From Ecdyonurus torrentis (taxonomy: Eukaryota; Arthropoda; Insecta; Ephemeroptera; Heptageniidae), in the NCBI GenBank assembly GCA_949318235.1, contig OX439133.1:31211203-31275202 (forward strand): a DNA stretch of 64,000 nucleotides, in the 5' to 3' direction. This document shows, in pieces, positions 23,238-34,205 of this stretch. The notes beneath the pieces are model-generated. The model was not told where the DNA came from and did no database searches. It worked only from the letters and a program-made list of their open reading frames with translations. Positions within the stretch are counted from its first letter, which is position 1. Every line of letters starts with the position of its first letter. Position numbers and translations under genes: made by a program.

Positions 23238-23606
23238 AGTTCTTACAATTTAAGTGTCTCAAATTTTAAAATAAAACGTCGAAACTTTATGATGAGAATT
23301 GAAAGTTAATTGTAACAGCTCCCTATGGAAAAATTTTCAGAACCCGTGACCATCAGATAAGAGAGAAAATAATTAATGAAAATATCATGGGCTCTGATGG
23401 GACTAACACTTCAAAAAATCATAACTTAAAATCTAGCATGGTGACCTCCCAATTTTTTTTACTTTTTTGAAGATGCGGTATACCATATTTATCCTAATGA
23501 TTCTAATGAATCACTGGGTGAAATTTCAGATTTTCCTTTCTTTGGATTTTTTTTAGTCAAATCCCGCAGTATATAATTAATAAAAATATAATATTTAATT
23601 ATGTTT

Positions 23607-23653
23607 TCTGCTACTAAAATGACGATCAACTATGGTTATTCAAATGGAATGCG

Positions 23654-23703
<50 letters not shown>

Positions 23704-23720
23704 AAGAAAACAGCGTTTAG
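23607..23720. repeat. Family M repeat with long poly(T)
   Basis: GACGATCAACTATGGTTATT, CAAATGGAATGCGC, a T tract (23657-23701) and GCAAGAAAACAGCGTTTA match 56780-56880, which has the same order around another poly(T). Confidence 0.65.
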
Positions 23721-23724
23721 AAAA

Positions 23725-23875
23725 GGCGTACTTGAATTTTTGTCCAGTACAACAAAGGGCGTACTTGCACTCGGTTTTTCATGTTAAGCTTATGGGGGAT
23801 GTGCGTGCAGCATTGAAAGTATAGCCAAATGCAGGTACGCCCTTTGCGTGAAATTAGCCAAAATGCAAGTACGCC
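23725..23875. mobile_element. Small MITE with GGCGTACTTG ends
   Basis: GGCGTACTTGAATTTTTG on the left pairs with CAAAATGCAAGTACGCC on the right. A second pair, GGGCGTACTTGCA and GCAGGTACGCCC, lies inside. About 151 bp, no ORF. Confidence 0.65.
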
Positions 23876-24286
23876 TAATGGGAGCAGCCAGAACAAAAAA
23901 AAAAAAAAAAAAATACTTTTAAATTAATTCAATTTTTATTTGAAATTGATTTTGTTTTGCTAGTTAGAAATAACGTAGAAAAATAAGTTGTAAAATTAAG
24001 TCTTTTTTGACTATTGCCACACCAAGTCCATCGTTAATCTTTTTCTACCACATTACTGTTATAATAAAAAATTTATAATCCATCGAAACATACAAATTTA
24101 TTCACTCACTTCCATAATAAAAAAGAAAAGTGTAATTGTACTTGTTACTTATTAATTTATAAGCTTAAGTTCGTGTATATTTATAAAATTGCATGGTCAT
24201 AAAGTAAAAAATTAAAACACTTTTAAATTATTTTTTGTATTGTAAATTGAAGTTTCATAAAATAAAAATAGATGTACAAATAAAAC
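23876..24286. other. AT-rich intronic sequence
   Basis: No gene or repeat family recognised. Confidence 0.5.
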
Positions 24287-24454
24287 TATTGACTGATAAA
24301 GGAACAACTGTTTTGAAGCCGACTATAAGCAATTTCGCTCATATCCACTTCCGTTTCGACTTACTGCGCATGCGTAGTAAGGAGAAACGGAAACGGATGT
24401 GACCGAAATTGCTTATAGTCGGCCTCAAAACCGTTGCTCCTTTACTAATCAATA
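24287..24454. mobile_element. Family C hairpin MITE
   Basis: A second near-complete C copy, very similar to 19069-19235: GATAAAGGAACAACTGTTTT, GCCGACTATAAGCAATTTC, the loop TACTGCGCATGCGTAGTA, and the inverse arm ending TACTAATCAATA. Confidence 0.85.
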
Positions 24455-24702
24455 TAACTTCTTTTTTTTCAGTTATTATACGTAGTACAAAGATAAAACA
24501 TTTAAATATTTATTTTAATAACATTTATGTATTCTACCCAAAATAACACTTGTTGATATGGCCAACTATTAGCTGTTCCAAATAACAAAATTATTAAAAT
24601 AAATTGCTCTCTGCAGAGAGTAATAATAATTTAATCACATTGTTTAAAAAAAATGTGTAATTGAAAATATATATATAATTCTATATATATTTATATTATT
24701 AG

Positions 24703-24860
24703 TTTGTTCTGTAAAACATAGTGAGGTTTATTAACAGTGATTGGCTGACCAACAAAATAAGACACATTCATTGGTTGATCTTGTTTTTTGAGCCGATACA
24801 AGTGAGTCGCAGGTTGAGCATGGAACTTTTTTTTTTGTAAAGTTTCGTTCATTAACAGCT
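24703..24860 (+). repeat. Family J repeat, partial
   Basis: GTTTGTTCTGTAAAACATAG, GATTGGCTGACCAACAAAAT and CATTGGTTGATCTTG match the first half of the J copy at 33925. Confidence 0.7.
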
Positions 24861-24865
24861 TATAG

Positions 24866-24913
24866 CTTATGTTTACACAAAATGCGGAAAAGGAAGTGGA
24901 AAAGGAAATAACA
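24866..24913 (+). mobile_element. Family I MITE, left tip
   Basis: TTATGTTTACACAAAATGCGG and AAAAGGAAGTGG match the first ~45 bp of family I, then similarity ends. Confidence 0.6.
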
Positions 24914-25367
24914 ATGCACTACGTAATACGGTTTAACTCGTATAGTTGCAGCTTACGGGAGTAATTGATTTTTGTGCATGGAGAAATAATTAAAAATAAA
25001 TTAGAAATCAAGAAGTCCGTCCAAATCAACGTTGATTTTCATTTGCATGTTTTAAGATATAAATCTGTCATAAAACAAAGTTATTTTTTTACGTTTCTAT
25101 TCCTTAAAAAAAACTCAGTCTCTGTAGTTATTCAGTTGATTGTATTTTTCCGGCCTCGGAGCATTTTTTTTTTTTTTTTTTTTTTTTACAATTACTGGCA
25201 AGTGGCAACACATGCAAACAATCGATACATTAAAAAAAATCAATATGGCAATTAAAATACTTCCTGCAATCTTTTGCAAAAGAAGGGGGGATATTGTTTT
25301 GCAACTAAACAGACAAAATGTAATTATTAAGTTGTTGTTGTTTTTTTGCTTTTTTTTACTCAAGGTC
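24914..25367. other. Unassigned intronic sequence
   Basis: The part from about 24990 to 25050 (AAATAAATTAGAAATCAAGA, AAATCAACGTTGATTTTCA) resembles the inner arm of family D. A T tract lies at 25165-25187. No gene is visible. Confidence 0.4.
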
Positions 25368-25596
25368 ATTGAATGGACGTTATCGGTTTAGCGCGCGGGG
25401 TGCTGCGGGGAAAGCTAAGGGTCCCCTAATTTAACATTACGCTTATGGAGAAAAACACGTTTTTTGCGATTTTTGAGAAAACTACTCCACCGATTTTGGA
25501 GAAATTTGAATGAGAAATACTAGACACACTTTTACGTGTTTTAAGCCATAGAAAATTTTTAACAATTTTTTAAACCGATAACCTCCATTGAGATTT
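25368..25596 (-). mobile_element. Family F TIR element
   Basis: TGGACGTTATCGGTTTAGCG at one end and AAACCGATAACCTCCATT at the other form the TIR. Landmarks are GGGGAAAGCTAAGGGTCCCC, AGAAAACTACTCCACCGATT and GAGAAATACTAGACACAC. Confidence 0.82.
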
Positions 25597-26355
25597 TTTT
25601 CCTGAAACAAAACAAAACAAAAAAAGAGAGAGGCAGAAAAACGGAACGAGAATGTCTTGATCCTCCATTTCCGCAGTTTAAGAGTCCGATGCACTCACAG
25701 AAAACATCGTGTTTTTAAGCACGTGACCAGAGATTCAAGTGACTGAAGTTATTAAAGGAAATGACCAAAGGTAGTAAATAGATAACAAGCGATGAAGGTA
25801 TATCTAGGAGTATTGTATTGAATGACATTCTTGACAAAGTTTGGAAAATGCGCTTCTAATATCAAGTGATTCATTTGTGAGCTTCATAGTATTTTATATT
25901 TTATCAATTTTATGTAAGAAAAGATAAAGTTGGAGTAAGCTACTTGTATGCCTTCAGCTTCAGTATTGAAATACAGATAGACACACGAATTTTATATAAT
26001 ATTACTTAGTACGTTAGCTTATTACATTAATTAATAATGAAGTAAGTGCTTTATTTGCAATTTATAATTCTTGCCACTTTTTTTCTTTCTTTCTTTCTTT
26101 CTTTTCTTTTTCCTTTTTTTTTTTTTTTTTTTTTTTCATTTTCTGTTATTGCAATTTTATGTCTTGTATAACAAGCTAATTAAAAATATTTGCAATATTA
26201 TAACGTTTCCAGAATCTATAAAATAATTAATTAATAAATATTAGTAATTAGTTCAATATAAATTTAATGGCTTAAAATATATTTTTATTTTTTTATAATA
26301 TTTGGATGCATTTATTTTGCTATTACATTATAAGCGGCATTTTATTGAGGGAAAG

Positions 26356-26387
<32 letters not shown>

Positions 26388-26837
26388 CAGACTTGTAAAT
26401 ATATTTGCATTCAATTTTAAAATCGGGCAATCTTTGTATTGCAATTATAATTCACGAAATAAAAATGAAGCGTTTTGCTAATCAATTATTATTTGTATAA
26501 ACATATAAAAATTTTAATAATATAGGCAATTCCGTTCAAACGTTGTATAAAACGAACTAAAAATAATAATAAATAGCATTCCGTAGTTCATACATATTAT
26601 GATATGATTCCAAGAAACAGAAAAATATTATTTTGATTGAAACATAGATAGACATTTCCTGCCAAAAAAAAATAATCTTAAGCCTTGGGCAGTAGGTGCA
26701 TTGCGGTATTGCAGTACCGATGCTACCAAGGCGATTTAAAATTTATTATATTTTAATAAATTGTATTTAGTAAATTACGCTCTTACTATGTGTCAAAGTC
26801 AGACTTAAAATACATTTTTTGATTGCTCGTAATATTT
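25597..26837. other. AT-rich intronic sequence
   Basis: No gene seen. It has T tracts near 26080-26136, a long poly(A) at 26349-26386, and an imperfect short hairpin near 26688-26730. Confidence 0.5.
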
Positions 26838-26839
26838 AG

Positions 26840-26952
26840 GGTGCCTTCAGAAAGGGATTTTTTCCCCAAAATAATCGTGTGAGTTTTTAAGTGAAAAAAA
26901 CTGAATAAAACCGGAACTAGAACGAAAATAAAAAAATCCCTCTCTGAAGGCA
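26840..26952. mobile_element. Small hairpin MITE
   Basis: GTGCCTTCAGAAAGGGATTT and AAATCCCTCTCTGAAGGCA are inverted around an ~70-bp loop. No ORF, no clear target duplication. Confidence 0.6.
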
Positions 26953-27370
26953 GAGATATTTGAACAAGCATTATTGTTACCAAAAATTAAGCTTATAGCT
27001 CTCTAGCTGTTCGTGTAGTTTAATAAAATAAATATACGATTACATTGATTTAGGGACAGCAGTGCACGGGACTCTTAATCCGAATGACGCAGAGACACAG
27101 ACAAAAATAACAACATGAAATATGATAGCACGTGGCAAAACCATTTTTTCACCCTTGGAATTTCAAAGCGGGGAAAAAATAGAAAATTAAAAAAATTAAA
27201 AAAAGAAAAGGAAGAAAACAATCCAATTGTAAGTTGTCAGATTTGATCTCTAGCTGGCTGTCATCAGCAAAGACTGATATTAGGAATTATTTGTCTGTAA
27301 CTGCACTAAGATATTATACAAAATACTACTTTTTGATTTGCTTTAATTTTTTTCTCTCTCTCTCTCTCTC

Positions 27371-27600
27371 TTTTACTGGCTCACGCTTTCATGTGCCGTG
27401 GGACGTGGGGGTCAATTGCCTGCCTTAGCGGCAATTTAACCAGTCAAGGTTCCACCTGGAGATCTAAACCGTTTCGTCTTTCTGGGGGAAATCCATTTTC
27501 AAGAAGTCCGAACCGAAGACGTCCACATCCAAGATCCGTAAAAAAAAAAATCTGCGTAGATAAGCCCCAGAACGAAATATCGCCCACATATTGATAACGA
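27371..27600. other. GC-rich island of unknown origin
   Basis: About 230 bp much richer in G+C than its surroundings, after a (TC)n run. A plus-strand frame reads Arg/Ser/Pro-rich (SKPFRLSGGNPFSRSPNRRR). A possible acceptor CTGCCTTAG (27421-27429) and weak donor GTAAAAA (27538) would bound it. I cannot say whether it is an exon of a nested gene or part of a retroelement. Confidence 0.3.
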
Positions 27601-27617
27601 AATCATTCAAACTTTTT

Positions 27618-27792
27618 TCAATGCATATTTATTTGTTTATTTGTTTGTTTGTTAATTTATTCATTTAAATATTTACTTTTTATTTATATATTTATTTATT
27701 TTTTTATTTATTTATTTACTCATTCATTCATTTATTTACTTACTTTTTTATTTATTTATTTACTTTATTCATTCATTTATGTATTTATTATT
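27618..27792. repeat. Imperfect (TTTA)n tract
   Basis: Alternating TTTA, TTTG and TTCA units over about 175 bp. Confidence 0.85.
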
Positions 27793-28316
27793 ACAGGAAA
27801 GAAAATCTAGTTACAGCGTAAAATATCGATTAAAAATGCGAGCTTAAATTTCTGTTCACTATATTATTGACTATATCATATTCATTTTTCCTCTATAATA
27901 CTTCATATTTTCATTGTTTTCATGAATAAAGTTATTGAATCTAATATTTCTATAAGGTTTCACTTATAAAAAAAATTCAATTATCAATTTCTATATAACA
28001 TTAATTAATTATTGAATTACTTTTTTTTTTACAGCATACAATGAATATATGTCATGAAAAGCTTTTATACATTTTTGTTATATATAATTGCACTGATGCA
28101 GCTGCACAAAATGAAAATATTATTATGACTTCCCTAGCTCTCTGCGTTCTATTTTTAATACAAGGAAAATGAATAGTGTTATGTATTATTATTATTAAAT
28201 ATATTTATGAATTATGATGCAAGCGCAAGTTGGTTCAAAGTTGTAATGAGTACTCAGCTTCGCTTCCATTTTTACTATATTCTAGATCTCTGGAAATTTG
28301 ACCAGTTTTTGAAACT
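27793..28316. other. AT-rich intronic sequence
   Basis: No gene or repeat family recognised. Confidence 0.5.
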
Positions 28317-28630
28317 TTTAAATGCATAGAAAACATGAAACAAAATGTTCTTTTTAATCATTAAACACAAAATGGGATCTACAAAACTGATGATAATTTT
28401 TACCAGAATGTAAATGTGGCCCCACGAGAGAGTGTGAAAAAACTGTGAAGTATGCAATTTGCGTGAATATTTCTGTTTGTGACGTCAGAAACAGGCAAAA
28501 AGTAGTATAAAAATGTTGTGCGGGTTGCATAAGTTGAATTTTTTTTTATAACTTCTACGGCGCTACAAGGTTTTGAGATCAATTAATGTTATTTATGTAA
28601 GTTCCATCAAGTGTTTTGTGATGTAAATGC
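28317..28630 (-). mobile_element. Family A MITE (AGGCATAGAAAACAT subtype)
   Basis: TTAAATGCATAGAAAACATG begins it and CATCAAGTGTTTTGTGATG is near the other end. TGTGACGTCAGAAACAGG and GTGCGGGTTGCATAAG identify the family. Like the 2852 and 57993 copies, its end is closer to family D termini. Confidence 0.8.
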
Positions 28631-29039
28631 TTTTTTTTAATTTTTTTATTATTATTATTAAATTATTTACAACATCCAACCAAGGCTGAGGTCTTATCGG
28701 TTGGTTCAAAAATAGATTATTTTACTTAACCTTAACATAGTATATAATTCGTTACGTATAATTTTTAACCACAAAAAAAAAAAAAAAAAAAAAAAATGAA
28801 ATCAAAACTGTGTAGCATTAACAAAATTTTCATGTTGTATATGGCTTTAAATGATTCGGTCCAATCAATTCTAACTTAAAATTTTTGTTTCTGATTTAAT
28901 AACGGCTATATAACCTTTTTAATTTTATATAAAAGACTTTATTTATAATTATATAAAATGAATAAAATATGGTGTATTATGAAAACATAGTAACAATAAA
29001 TATTATTTTCTACATTAAATTATCGGTAAATCTTTATGT
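28631..29039. other. AT-rich intronic sequence
   Basis: No gene seen; a poly(A) tract lies at 28773-28796. Confidence 0.5.
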
Positions 29040-29412
29040 ACACGAACAAAAATAACTACGTAATAATTATGCTAGCTCATTTTCTGCACAATTTGTTCCA
29101 TACAGCATAACCTATGCTACACTGCATAATAACTATGTTACAAAAACATAAATATTATCTTGTACTGTATATACAGCTTAAAGGCGCGTGTGACGTCAGT
29201 GACCGGCAGCGGCATTTTGTGAATGGAAAATAAATTAGAAATCGATGACTCCGGCCAAATCAACATTGATTTTCAGGTTTGTTAGGATATTACGCAACTT
29301 TTTTGTTCAAGGTGTTCTACGCCTTTCATTATTGATGTTATTCTAATTTAGTATAATTTATGCTATAATGACATAAATGCAGCATAAATTACGTAATTTA
29401 TTCTTTACTCTT
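29040..29412. mobile_element. Family K MITE split by a family D insertion
   Basis: The left side has AACTACGTAATAATTATGC and AGCTCATTTTCTGCACAA. The right side resumes after 29326 with TTTAGTATAATTTATGCTA and ATAAATTACGTAATTTATTC. The ends are an imperfect inverted repeat around TACGTAAT. Confidence 0.65.
29180..29326. mobile_element. Family D element, one arm deleted
   Basis: Begins AAAGGCG, jumps straight to the second arm (GTGACGTCAGTGACCGGCAG, GAATGGAAAATAAATTAGAA, AATCAACATTGATTTTCAGG) and ends GGTGTTCTACGCCTTT. Most of the first arm has been lost. Confidence 0.8.
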
Positions 29413-29984
29413 ATTATTTCCTCTATACACCTATTCGTATAAAGAAATTAAATAATAATAAAAAAAACATGAATATTTTTTGTCCCTGGAAATAAGCAGA
29501 CTAGGAACTGCTGAACAGCCCGAGAAAGGAACTGAATCGAAAATAATTAATATAACAAAAATTGAAATATTAACGGCGGATTATTTCATTTCAATGTAAA
29601 TCACGGCATTCTGCTGCATTTTTAATTAAAAAAACAAATCAAGTAATTTTAATCATTTTTTTTTCTTCTTCTATAATTCCAAACAAATAATTAATCGAAC
29701 GACTCAAAAACCATTTTAATTGCTTTTTTTTAACATCTCTATATAGTATTTATTCTCTCTACCTCTTTCTCTCTCTCTCTCGTCTCTCGGTTCTCTGAAT
29801 TACCCTCTACTTCTAATACTTCCATCTCTTTTCTATTTGTTCCGCTTCAAACTGATACGTTATAATATATTATGCATCAACGTATAAATAATAATAAAAA
29901 GGATTCATACAAGCAGTAATGATGCATTCTTTTATATCATAAAGGTTCTTTTTCTTTCGAAAATAATAGAAGTTATACATACCA

Positions 29985-30360
29985 ACAAAAATAAATACAA
30001 ACGTAATAATTATGCTAGCTCAATGCATGCAGTAACATTTATGCATGCCGAGTTGCCGACATAATCAGGCAGCATAAATTACGTATTTCTTTTCTTACGT
30101 GTACAGTACGAGTAAGCAATGCATTGTATAAAAAAAAAAATAAAAAAAAATGCAATTTTTTTTTTTTTTTTTTTTTAATTTTTTTAGATTGGTTATAAAT
30201 TTGCAGCCAAAAATTTGTTATAATAATTAATGGACAAACAAACGTAACACTGATGTCAGTGGTGCTAGCTCATTTTCAGCAAGTATTTGTTTAATATAAT
30301 ATAATACAATACACTTTATGCTATATAATACTCTGCTTTATAATTTTGTTAAATGCAGCT
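29985..30360. mobile_element. Two family K fragments
   Basis: AACGTAATAATTATGCTAGC at 29999, with GCAGCATAAATTACGTATTT at 30070, forms one short copy. GTGCTAGCTCATTTTCAGCA at 30267 begins a second, partial copy. Poly(A) and poly(T) tracts lie between. Confidence 0.5.
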
Positions 30361-30632
30361 CATCGGATTAGCGTTTAGCGCGCGAGGAAAGCTAAGGGTA
30401 CAAACCCTAAAAATAAGCTTGTTAAGCTTGGGGAAAACCCTTTTTTTTTTTTCTCTCTCTTTTTCTTCTTCTTCTTCTTCTATTGCAATTTTTTTTTTTT
30501 TTTTTTTTTTCAATTTTTGAGAAAACTATTTCGCTGATTTTGAAGAAATTTGAATAAGAAATACTTTTTCGTGTTTTAAGCCATACATAGATTTTTTTTA
30601 ATGAACATTTTAAACCAATAACCTCCTTTGAT
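30355..30632 (-). mobile_element. Family F element
   Basis: CATCGGATTAGCG, GGAAAGCTAAGGGTAC, AAAACTATTTCGCTGATTTT and the end AAACCAATAACCTCC identify the family. T- and TTC-rich expansion lengthens the middle. Confidence 0.7.
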
Positions 30633-30970
30633 TAAATATGATGATAATACGTTCAAATTTAGTAACATTTATATATTATATTATATAAAATGCATATTAA
30701 ATTACAATTTATAGCCTAAAGCACGAAAAACAACCGTTTAAGTTTATTGCTGCTCTGTTGCTTGATCCAAAATAATAATAGTAGCAATAATAATTAATAG
30801 TATGTATATGTGTGCCTTTTTCCACTCAACCTGAACTAAAGTCCACTACACCGGTAACGTATAGGGTGGTTAAAGTCGACGCTATAAGTGAGTACTAAAT
30901 AATATGGGTTTGGTATGGGAAAATAGCAAAATTGGCCGGTGTTTAAAAATACTTAGATTTTTTTTTTTTT

Positions 30971-30973
<3 letters not shown>

Positions 30974-31067
<94 letters not shown>
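30974..31067. repeat. (GA)n microsatellite
   Basis: About 47 GA units following a T tract. Confidence 0.97.
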
Positions 31068-31069
<2 letters not shown>

Positions 31070-31179
31070 GGTGCTATTAACAAGTTGAATTTTAGGTTTT
31101 TCAAGTATTGGAGATAAACAATGAGAAAAAATTATTTATTTTCCAAAGAAAAAAGCAAAAACTCACGTTTGTCATGCTA

Positions 31180-31506
31180 AAGGAATAGACCAGAGAAAAA
31201 CATAAGCATTTATATCACAAAACAGTTGATGGGATTTACATAAATAACATTAGTGTGTCTCAAAACCCAACAGTAGCAGTGATCAGAAATGTCAATTTAT
31301 GCAACCCGCACAACATTTTCATACTAATTTTTGCATGTTTCTGACGTCATAAACATGAATTTTTACGCAAATTGCATACTTTACATTATTTTCATGCTCT
31401 CTCATGGGCTACATTAACATTCTGGTAAAAATTATCATCAGTTTTGAAGATCCCATTTCGTGTTTATTCATTAAAAAGTACATGTGGTTTTAAGTGGTCT
31501 ATGGCT
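31180..31506 (+). mobile_element. Family A MITE
   Basis: Starts AAAGGAATAGACCAGAGAAA and ends AAGTGGTCTATGGCTTAA. It includes TCTGACGTCATAAACATG and is missing a few bases around the CCCGTAG motif. Confidence 0.85.
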
Positions 31507-31507
31507 T

Positions 31508-31572
31508 AAGCAATGTTATTCATTACTCAATTATGGCATCGAAGCGCATTTAGTATGACATCATGCGTACTA
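31508..31572 (-). mobile_element. Family B terminal fragment
   Basis: AGCAATGTTATTCATTACTC, ATTATGGCATCGAAGCGC and ATGACATCATGCG form only one end of family B. Confidence 0.6.
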
Positions 31573-32036
31573 TAAAATTCATTATAATAATTATTTAGTT
31601 ACTTTTTTAATTTTTGTAGAATATTTATTTAATCCAATTATTACCTTCTTTTTTTTTAATCATATTTTAATGTTACGCCGAGAGGTTAAAAAAATATTCT
31701 ACCAGTTTGTATTTACTTACTTGTATAATGCAATTTGTAAGTTAGTTAGGCACATGAAAATTAGCTCGAAGCGCTTTTTAAATTATCTTGAAAATATTAC
31801 ACTTCATAAAAAATAATAAAAAAAAAGGACTTGAAACATGAAAAAATACAAGGATATTTTCTTTAATGCATGCAGTCACCCGATGAAACTTTATTTACTC
31901 GATAGTTATTAGTTTGCAAATTATCGAAGAAAAGTTTTATACTTTTAAATTTATAGTTCAATCAATAAATTATATAAAAAAAAAAAGAAAAAAAAAGTGA
32001 GCATCATTTTATTATTCTGTAAAAGTATGCACTCAT
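31573..32036. other. AT-rich intronic sequence
   Basis: No gene or repeat family recognised. Confidence 0.5.
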
Positions 32037-32294
32037 GTTAAAGTCAACAACAACAAGAGTGGCATCGGAAAATAACACATTTTGCCACTTTAAAAAAACT
32101 ATGCAATATATTGAGTGCATTGATAGGTTAAATTAGTATCTCAAGTATGGTAGAAAAATAATAATAACAAAAAACTTACCGATTTCTTTCAGAAAATAGC
32201 CAGAAATCAAGTTTGTTCTACGCTCAGCAATATTATTCACTACTCCAGTATGGCCTCCAAGCGCATTAAATATGACGTCATGCGGACACACCCT
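32037..32294 (-). mobile_element. Family B element
   Basis: Begins near GTTAAAGTCAACAACAAC, includes TTAGTATCTCAAGTATGG and CTCCAGTATGGCCTCCAAG, and ends ACACACCCTATA. One terminus is degraded. Confidence 0.75.
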
Positions 32295-32314
32295 ATATAC
32301 CGCGTGAAATATTA

Positions 32315-32515
32315 AGCAAATACTATAAGCAATATTTTTCAGAGCATCGATGCTGTTCATTTCATACATAGGATTGAGTATCTCAAGTATGTAAGAAAAA
32401 TAATAATAACAAAAAACTAACCGATTTTCCAAGGAAAATAGACAAGAATGAAGTTTGTCCAGTATGGCCTCCAAGCGCATTAAATATAACGTCATGCACA
32501 TTCATCATAATATAT
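32315..32515 (-). mobile_element. Family B element with internal deletion
   Basis: A second B copy starting mid-element (AGCAATATTTTTCAGAGCAT). GAAGTTTGTCC joins directly to AGTATGGCCTCCAAGCGC, so the GCTCAGCA segment is deleted. Confidence 0.7.
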
Positions 32516-32967
32516 AGTCTGACAAAGTTAAGAAAGTAACTAAACTGTCACTTTGATGTGCCATGGTAGCAGGGTAAAAATAGACTAGACCATGCCAGTC
32601 GCTACTTCTTGTTGTAATTTTATTTTTAACTGCATTTTAAGACAATTATATTTACAGAAAGTACACTACTTATCCCTTTAGTTTATATTTATCTTGGATT
32701 ACGCATTGTGTTTTTGTAAATACGAGCTACCTTCTAATTCTCCCTTTAATTGAAACAGGCAGATGCAGTAATTTTGGTGAAAAAAAATATCTTAAATAAA
32801 ATTTTTATCAAAAAATTATAAAGTTATTATAATCAATAAAAATTATCACCAAATTTTATTTTGTTTTTTATTATTATATAAAAAAAGTGTATTACACAAA
32901 TTAAAAATTGACAAAATAATTAATTATTAAAAAAATATATATATATATTCTTAAAGGGCCGTTTTAC
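32516..32967. other. AT-rich intronic sequence
   Basis: No gene recognised. Confidence 0.5.
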
Positions 32968-33235
32968 TCTCTAAAGGGTCTATGCATTCATGTTAAATTC
33001 GACGCCATGTTGGATAACTCAATAACATACGTGGCATAGGGAAAAAATCATTTTGCCACTTTAAAAACACTATACAATATTTTTGAGAGAATTGATGGTG
33101 TAAATATGTTGAATTAGTATCTCAAGTATCATGTGAGAAAAAAAACACATCATAACACAATTTTAACCGATTTCCCAAAGAAAATTGGCTTAATAATGAA
33201 GTTTGTCCTATGCTGAGCAATGTTATGCATTGATT
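32968..33235 (-). mobile_element. Family B element, one end missing
   Basis: AAAGGGTCTATGCATTCATG, GACGCCATGTTGGATAAC and CCTATGCTGAGCAATGTTAT are present; similarity then stops. Confidence 0.75.
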
Positions 33236-33719
33236 TGATTGAAAGGATCCAGCATTGTGATAACTAAGTGTTTATTAATTAATATTGTGCTATCATTATA
33301 TAATAAAATTAGTCATCACATTAAAAAACTTAAAAAATGCACAGTAAAAAATACACACGATGTTTTTATATTTACGTGCTACAAATGAAATTAAAATTAT
33401 AAAATAAAAACTTAGAAGGAAATAATTTGACACTTATCTCCAAAGGGCGATCAACACACTTATTATAAAAGAAATGGATCTGTAAATTATTTGAATGCAA
33501 TATCACTTATTTTTATTTTTTATATTGCTTTTGTTATGAAATAAAGTGCGTCGGTCACATTTCGGAGATCAACGACAATTTATGTTCTTAATTTTTTTTC
33601 CCCCATTTATATAGTATTATTATTTTAATTATATTATTTGCAGTTGCACGTAGATAATTATATAAAAAAGCTTTTGATATTTTTTTTATTGTCATATACA
33701 CATTAAAGAAAAGCACACG
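33236..33719. other. AT-rich sequence with weak hairpin
   Basis: ACACTTATCTCCAAAGGGCG (33431) is an imperfect inverse of GTCACATTTCGGAGATCAAC (33553-33572). No gene. Confidence 0.35.
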
Positions 33720-33860
33720 GAAATAATAAATTACGTAATTTATGCTCAATTTATGTCATTATAGCATAAATAATACTAAATTAGAACAACACAAATCATT
33801 ATGTTGTACAACATAATATTTATGCTATATTTTAACACAGTAATTATGTAGTATATCATA
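33720..33860 (-). mobile_element. Family K MITE fragment
   Basis: AATAAATTACGTAATTTATG at the left, TGTCATTATAGCATAAATAA, then TTTATGCTATATTTTAACAC. Confidence 0.6.
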
Positions 33861-33924
33861 AATTATGGTATAAATTTATAACAATTTATATAAATTGGTA
33901 TTATTACTATTATTTTATAACTAT

Positions 33925-34205
33925 ATTAGCTTGTTCTGTAAAGTAAAGTGAATCTCAACAACAGTGACTGGCTGACCAACAAAATACGACACATTCATTG
34001 GTTGATCTTTTTTTTTGAGCCAACAAAATTGACAAAAATTGAGTCACATGAAGAGCATGGAACTTTTTTGTGTGGAGTTTCTTTCATTCTTATCAAGTTC
34101 AAAGTTCTAAACGAAGAAATAACAATGATCGACCATATGTATAAACGTACAGTAAACAGGTAACGAAGTCATAATCAGCTGTTATAACAAAGGGACATAT
34201 CGACA
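33925..34205 (+). repeat. Family J interspersed repeat
   Basis: The fullest J copy: AGCTTGTTCTGTAAAGTAAA, GACTGGCTGACCAACAAAAT, CATTGGTTGATC, AGAGCATGGAACTTTTTTGT and GTAAACAGGTAACGAAGTC, ending near ATAACAAAGGGAC. It opens a 71-codon frame that parallels the frame in the 8.4-kb copy. No TIR is evident, so it may be a SINE-like or TIR-less repeat. Confidence 0.6.
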
